This document shows positions 62,912 to 64,000 of a DNA stretch of 64,000 bases, in pieces. The position numbers and the translations under genes are program-made. Location: the NCBI GenBank assembly GCA_025677815.1, contig JAIXMP010000001.1, forward strand, positions 2,232,001-2,296,000, given 5' to 3'. The notes under the pieces were generated by a model. The model was given only the letters and a program-made list of their open reading frames with translations, was not told the origin of the DNA and searched no databases. This DNA is from Phascolomyces articulosus. Taxonomy: Eukaryota > Mucoromycota > Mucoromycetes > Mucorales > Lichtheimiaceae. Positions within the stretch are counted from its first letter, which is position 1, and each line of letters opens with the position of its first letter.

Positions 62912-63643
62912 ATGACACGTCGCGTCGTTGTCACTGGCCTCGGCTTAGTGTCACTAGCAGGTATTGGTGTCAAACATATTTGGAAGAATCTATATTGTTT
63001 GGACATTGTGGTATTGCTTCACTTCCTGAAATACCAGAATATGAAAAACTACCTCTACAAATTGTAGCATTGGTATCTCAAGGATCCAAGGAAAATGATG
63101 AACTCAATTCAAAGGAATGGGTACGTCTTTTTTTTTCTTTTGGAATTATGCGTACATGAAAAAAAAAAAATTTAAAAAAAAAACTCTATAAATAATAGAA
63201 CTCCCGCCTATTTTTTATCATGGCACCATTTACTCCATATGCTATTGCTGTAGCTCGACAAGCTCTAAGCAATGCAGAATGGAGTTCTGAGAACGATTTC
63301 TGACAAAGAAGAACGAATGGTAATATTATTTGGCGGAGCAAACAAATAGCACAGGCTACAAAGGATGTAATTAACTTGTTTTTTATTATTGTACGTAAGG
63401 CGTTTGTATCGGATTGGATATGTGTGGTTTTGAAGATATTGTATCAACAGCTATTTCGTATTCCACTGCAGTAAATATAGCACGCACAGACTATCTTTTC
63501 CATTGTTGATTTTATAACATACTCATTGCTTATATTTTTTAGACATATATATTTTAGGGATATCGTAAAGTGCCATCCATGTTTTTCCTCGAATTTTGAT
63601 TAATATGGCTGCTGATCATCTTACAACGAAATATGGTTTCCAG
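62912..63643 (+). pseudogene. CEM1: Broken mitochondrial-type beta-ketoacyl-ACP synthase (KAS / Cem1-like)
   Basis: Begins MTRRVVVTGLGLVSLAGIGV, the standard KAS II/Cem1 start. A frameshift near 62985-62995 is needed to continue as ILFGHCGIASLPEIPEYEKL. After an intron (donor at 63121) the text reads FTPYAIAVARQALSNAEWSS, then a TGA at 63301-63303. VCIGLDMCGFEDIVSTAISY follows, with Cys where the family normally has Gly-rich G(S)GMGG, then GYRKV and, after another frameshift, RILINMAADHLTTKYGFQ. The catalytic Cys/His/His part is not present. At least two frameshifts and one stop show that it is a dead, 3'-truncated copy. The intact gene must be elsewhere. Cem1 elongates acyl-ACP in mitochondrial type II fatty acid synthesis. 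Confidence 0.85.
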
Positions 63644-63759
63644 GTAATAAATGAAACATCCTTATTCACTGTAAACTCAATAGTATAGTAATTATGTAAC
63701 TTCTTGGACCAGATTCTGGGATTTAACAAATGGAACTTTATGTTTTTCAGTATCGAGCC

Positions 63760-64000
63760 TACAAGGCTAGCTCATAGAAGAACCCTAGTTAGCTGATGGC
63801 GCACTCCCAAAGGTACTGTTCAAGGGTCGAAAATCTTCTTCCAAAAATATCTCACTATCGAGATGTGTTGACGGATTCGAACAAAGACAATGCTCGAGAG
63901 ATTTGGGGTCTGTTGTGGCATGGCAAAATTAGTAATTACAAGAACACTGATTATAATTTGGGGAAGCTGTTGAAAAATTATTGGACAGTGCATATGAAGA
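63760..64000 (+). other. Possible partial coding stretch at the window end
   Basis: From about 63826 one frame reads ENLLPKISHYRDVLTDSNKD, then NAREIWGLLWHGKISNYKNT and LGKLLKNYWTVHMK, up to the edge without a stop. It does not belong to the KAS family. Too short to identify. Confidence 0.35.

Overview
The window is nuclear DNA of a filamentous fungus, most likely an early-diverging one (Mucoromycota, probably Mucorales). Reasons: intron-rich genes with short GTANGT...AG introns, AT-rich spacers full of homopolymers and microsatellites, Asn/His/Gln/Ser-rich low-complexity proteins, and decayed mobile-element coding that resembles families I associate with Mucoromycotina. The genus cannot be fixed from sequence alone. 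All gene names come from motif recognition by eye. Exon joins were chosen so that splice sites, reading phase and conserved motifs agree.

Layout. 1-585 (-): the 5' part of a Lys/Gln/Thr-rich protein that runs off the left edge. 1210-3201 (-): a Cdc10-type septin, 9 exons. 5038-5470: relic of an F-box family gene. 5704-7093 (-): an NADP-dependent alkenal/prostaglandin-reductase-like oxidoreductase. 9495-11277 (-): a broken gene with a PD-(D/E)xK-like motif. 11.3-18.9 kb is gene-poor and holds a 223-bp tandem duplication and a 0.7-kb inverted-repeat element. 18968-20968 (-): a fungal protein of unknown function. 22371-24892 (+): a Kar5-like nuclear fusion protein. 26166-28376 (+): the ribosome-assembly kinase RIO2. 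29843-33108 (+): poly(A)-binding protein with very long His/Asn-rich linkers. 33956-35527 (-): IWR1. 35750-37927 (+): a TPR/F-box/LRR protein of Dia2/Pof3 layout, followed by a second relic copy at 38268. 40291-42566 (+): a kelch protein. 43904-46268 (+): epsin.

From 46.9 kb on the character changes. There are two adjacent inverted duplications. The first (46.94-48.53 against 51.81-53.40 kb) carries two identical copies of a small RRM-like gene in convergent-outward orientation, around a decayed Tnp2/CACTA-like transposase and a CACTG-ended non-autonomous element. The second (54219-56880 against 59198-61859) is a palindrome with 2,662-bp arms that match without any net indel, even through homopolymer-rich minisatellites, around a 2.3-kb unique loop. 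The window ends with a frameshifted copy of a mitochondrial-type beta-ketoacyl-ACP synthase next to a (AGTAAT)n array.

The housekeeping genes (septin, epsin, kelch, Kar5-like, RIO2, PABP, IWR1) are ordinary eukaryotic neighbours, each with its own promoter, and form no pathway cluster. The most unusual part is the 46.9-61.9 kb double inverted-repeat block. It is either a recent rearrangement with gene conversion or partly an assembly artefact, and needs single-molecule confirmation.
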